Assembly: GCA_003017855.1 (NCBI GenBank)
Contig: PYER01000027.1
Coordinates: 1-40,234 of the forward strand
Direction: 5' to 3'
DNA from: a filamentous cyanobacterium CCT1
GTDB taxonomy: Bacteria > Cyanobacteriota > Cyanobacteriia > Phormidesmidales > Phormidesmidaceae
DNA: 40,234 nucleotides
Shown: piece after piece, positions 40,095 through 40,234 of the stretch
How positions within the stretch are numbered: position 1 is the first letter of the stretch
Layout: each line of letters opens with the position of its first letter
Translations under genes and position numbers: made by a program
Notes under the pieces: generated by a model
The model's database searches: none
Told to the model about the DNA's origin: nothing
Seen by the model: the letters and a program-made list of their open reading frames with translations, nothing else

Positions 40095-40234
40095 TCAGAC
40101 CGCCAGCTGAGCTTTGAGGACAGCGCGAGGTTGCCGCATCCGAGGAAAGGGTTTGGGTCTTCGCTTGACGACTCTAGGTTCTTGTCTGCGGGGACGAACC
40201 GGTAGCAGGTCAGTAGCTATCTCGTTGAGTAGAT
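40095..40234 (-). mobile_element. IS4-like transposase C-terminus, cut by window edge
   Basis: A minus-strand frame with TGA at 40095-40097 is open to the window end. It reads LLNEIATDLLPVRPRRQEPR then VVKRRPKPFPRMRQPRAVLK, the basic C-terminal tail common to cyanobacterial IS4-family transposases ('LPERPGR..PR..KRRPK.YP...'). TGTCACTGACTTAACC just outside (from about 40075) is a probable IS end. The rest of the element lies beyond the window. Confidence 0.7.

Overview
The window looks like chromosome of a filamentous, Leptolyngbya- or Nodosilinea-like cyanobacterium. The palindrome GCGATCGC (HIP1) recurs throughout, there are very long WD40 STAND proteins, and several proteins read like cyanobacterial families. 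The genus is an inference; no phylogenetic marker is present.

Region 1 (1-7.5 kb, all minus strand) is a cell-envelope block: a secreted amidase cut by the window edge, a possible small lipoprotein overlapping an MscS channel, a PrsW-type intramembrane protease, and four small secreted proteins, three of them built from two tandem copies of their own domain.

Region 2 (8-21 kb, mostly plus strand) holds three STAND-type NTPase proteins: HTH-AAA, AAA-PAS-TM-WD40(14), and NB-ARC-WD40(14)-SARP. Between them lie a Uma2-type nuclease, two overlapping small unknown genes, an antitoxin-like gene with a possible toxin remnant, a dead IS1-family transposase, a dead IS256-family fragment and a 3' fragment of tRNA-Val(GAC). 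It reads as an accessory, possibly defence-related island with old insertion scars.

Region 3 (21-28.7 kb) has a SulP transporter split by a one-base frameshift, a secreted protein made of a 31-residue higher-order repeat, a VOC protein, and two RTX calcium-binding proteins with near-identical tails. One RTX protein carries three DUF3574-like domains. An NAD(P)-binding oxidoreductase sits between them, followed by the bare 45-bp tail of a third RTX gene.

Region 4 (28.7-40.2 kb, all plus strand until the last IS) is a run of small unrelated one-domain genes: GST, four GNATs, DUF924, two small membrane proteins, two NTF2/SnoaL-like proteins, two methyltransferases, a VOC protein, a P-loop kinase-like protein, a beta-lactamase-family hydrolase and a DJ-1/PfpI protein. 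This is the gene content of an integron cassette array. One complete attC-like site (39553-39641) follows the DJ-1 gene, and several half-sites of the form GCATAACAA or GCCTAAC lie on or just after stop codons. Many genes are damaged: nonsense codons, orphan 3' tails and IS truncation. The best reading is a decaying cassette array without a visible integrase, ending in an IS4-like element at the right edge.
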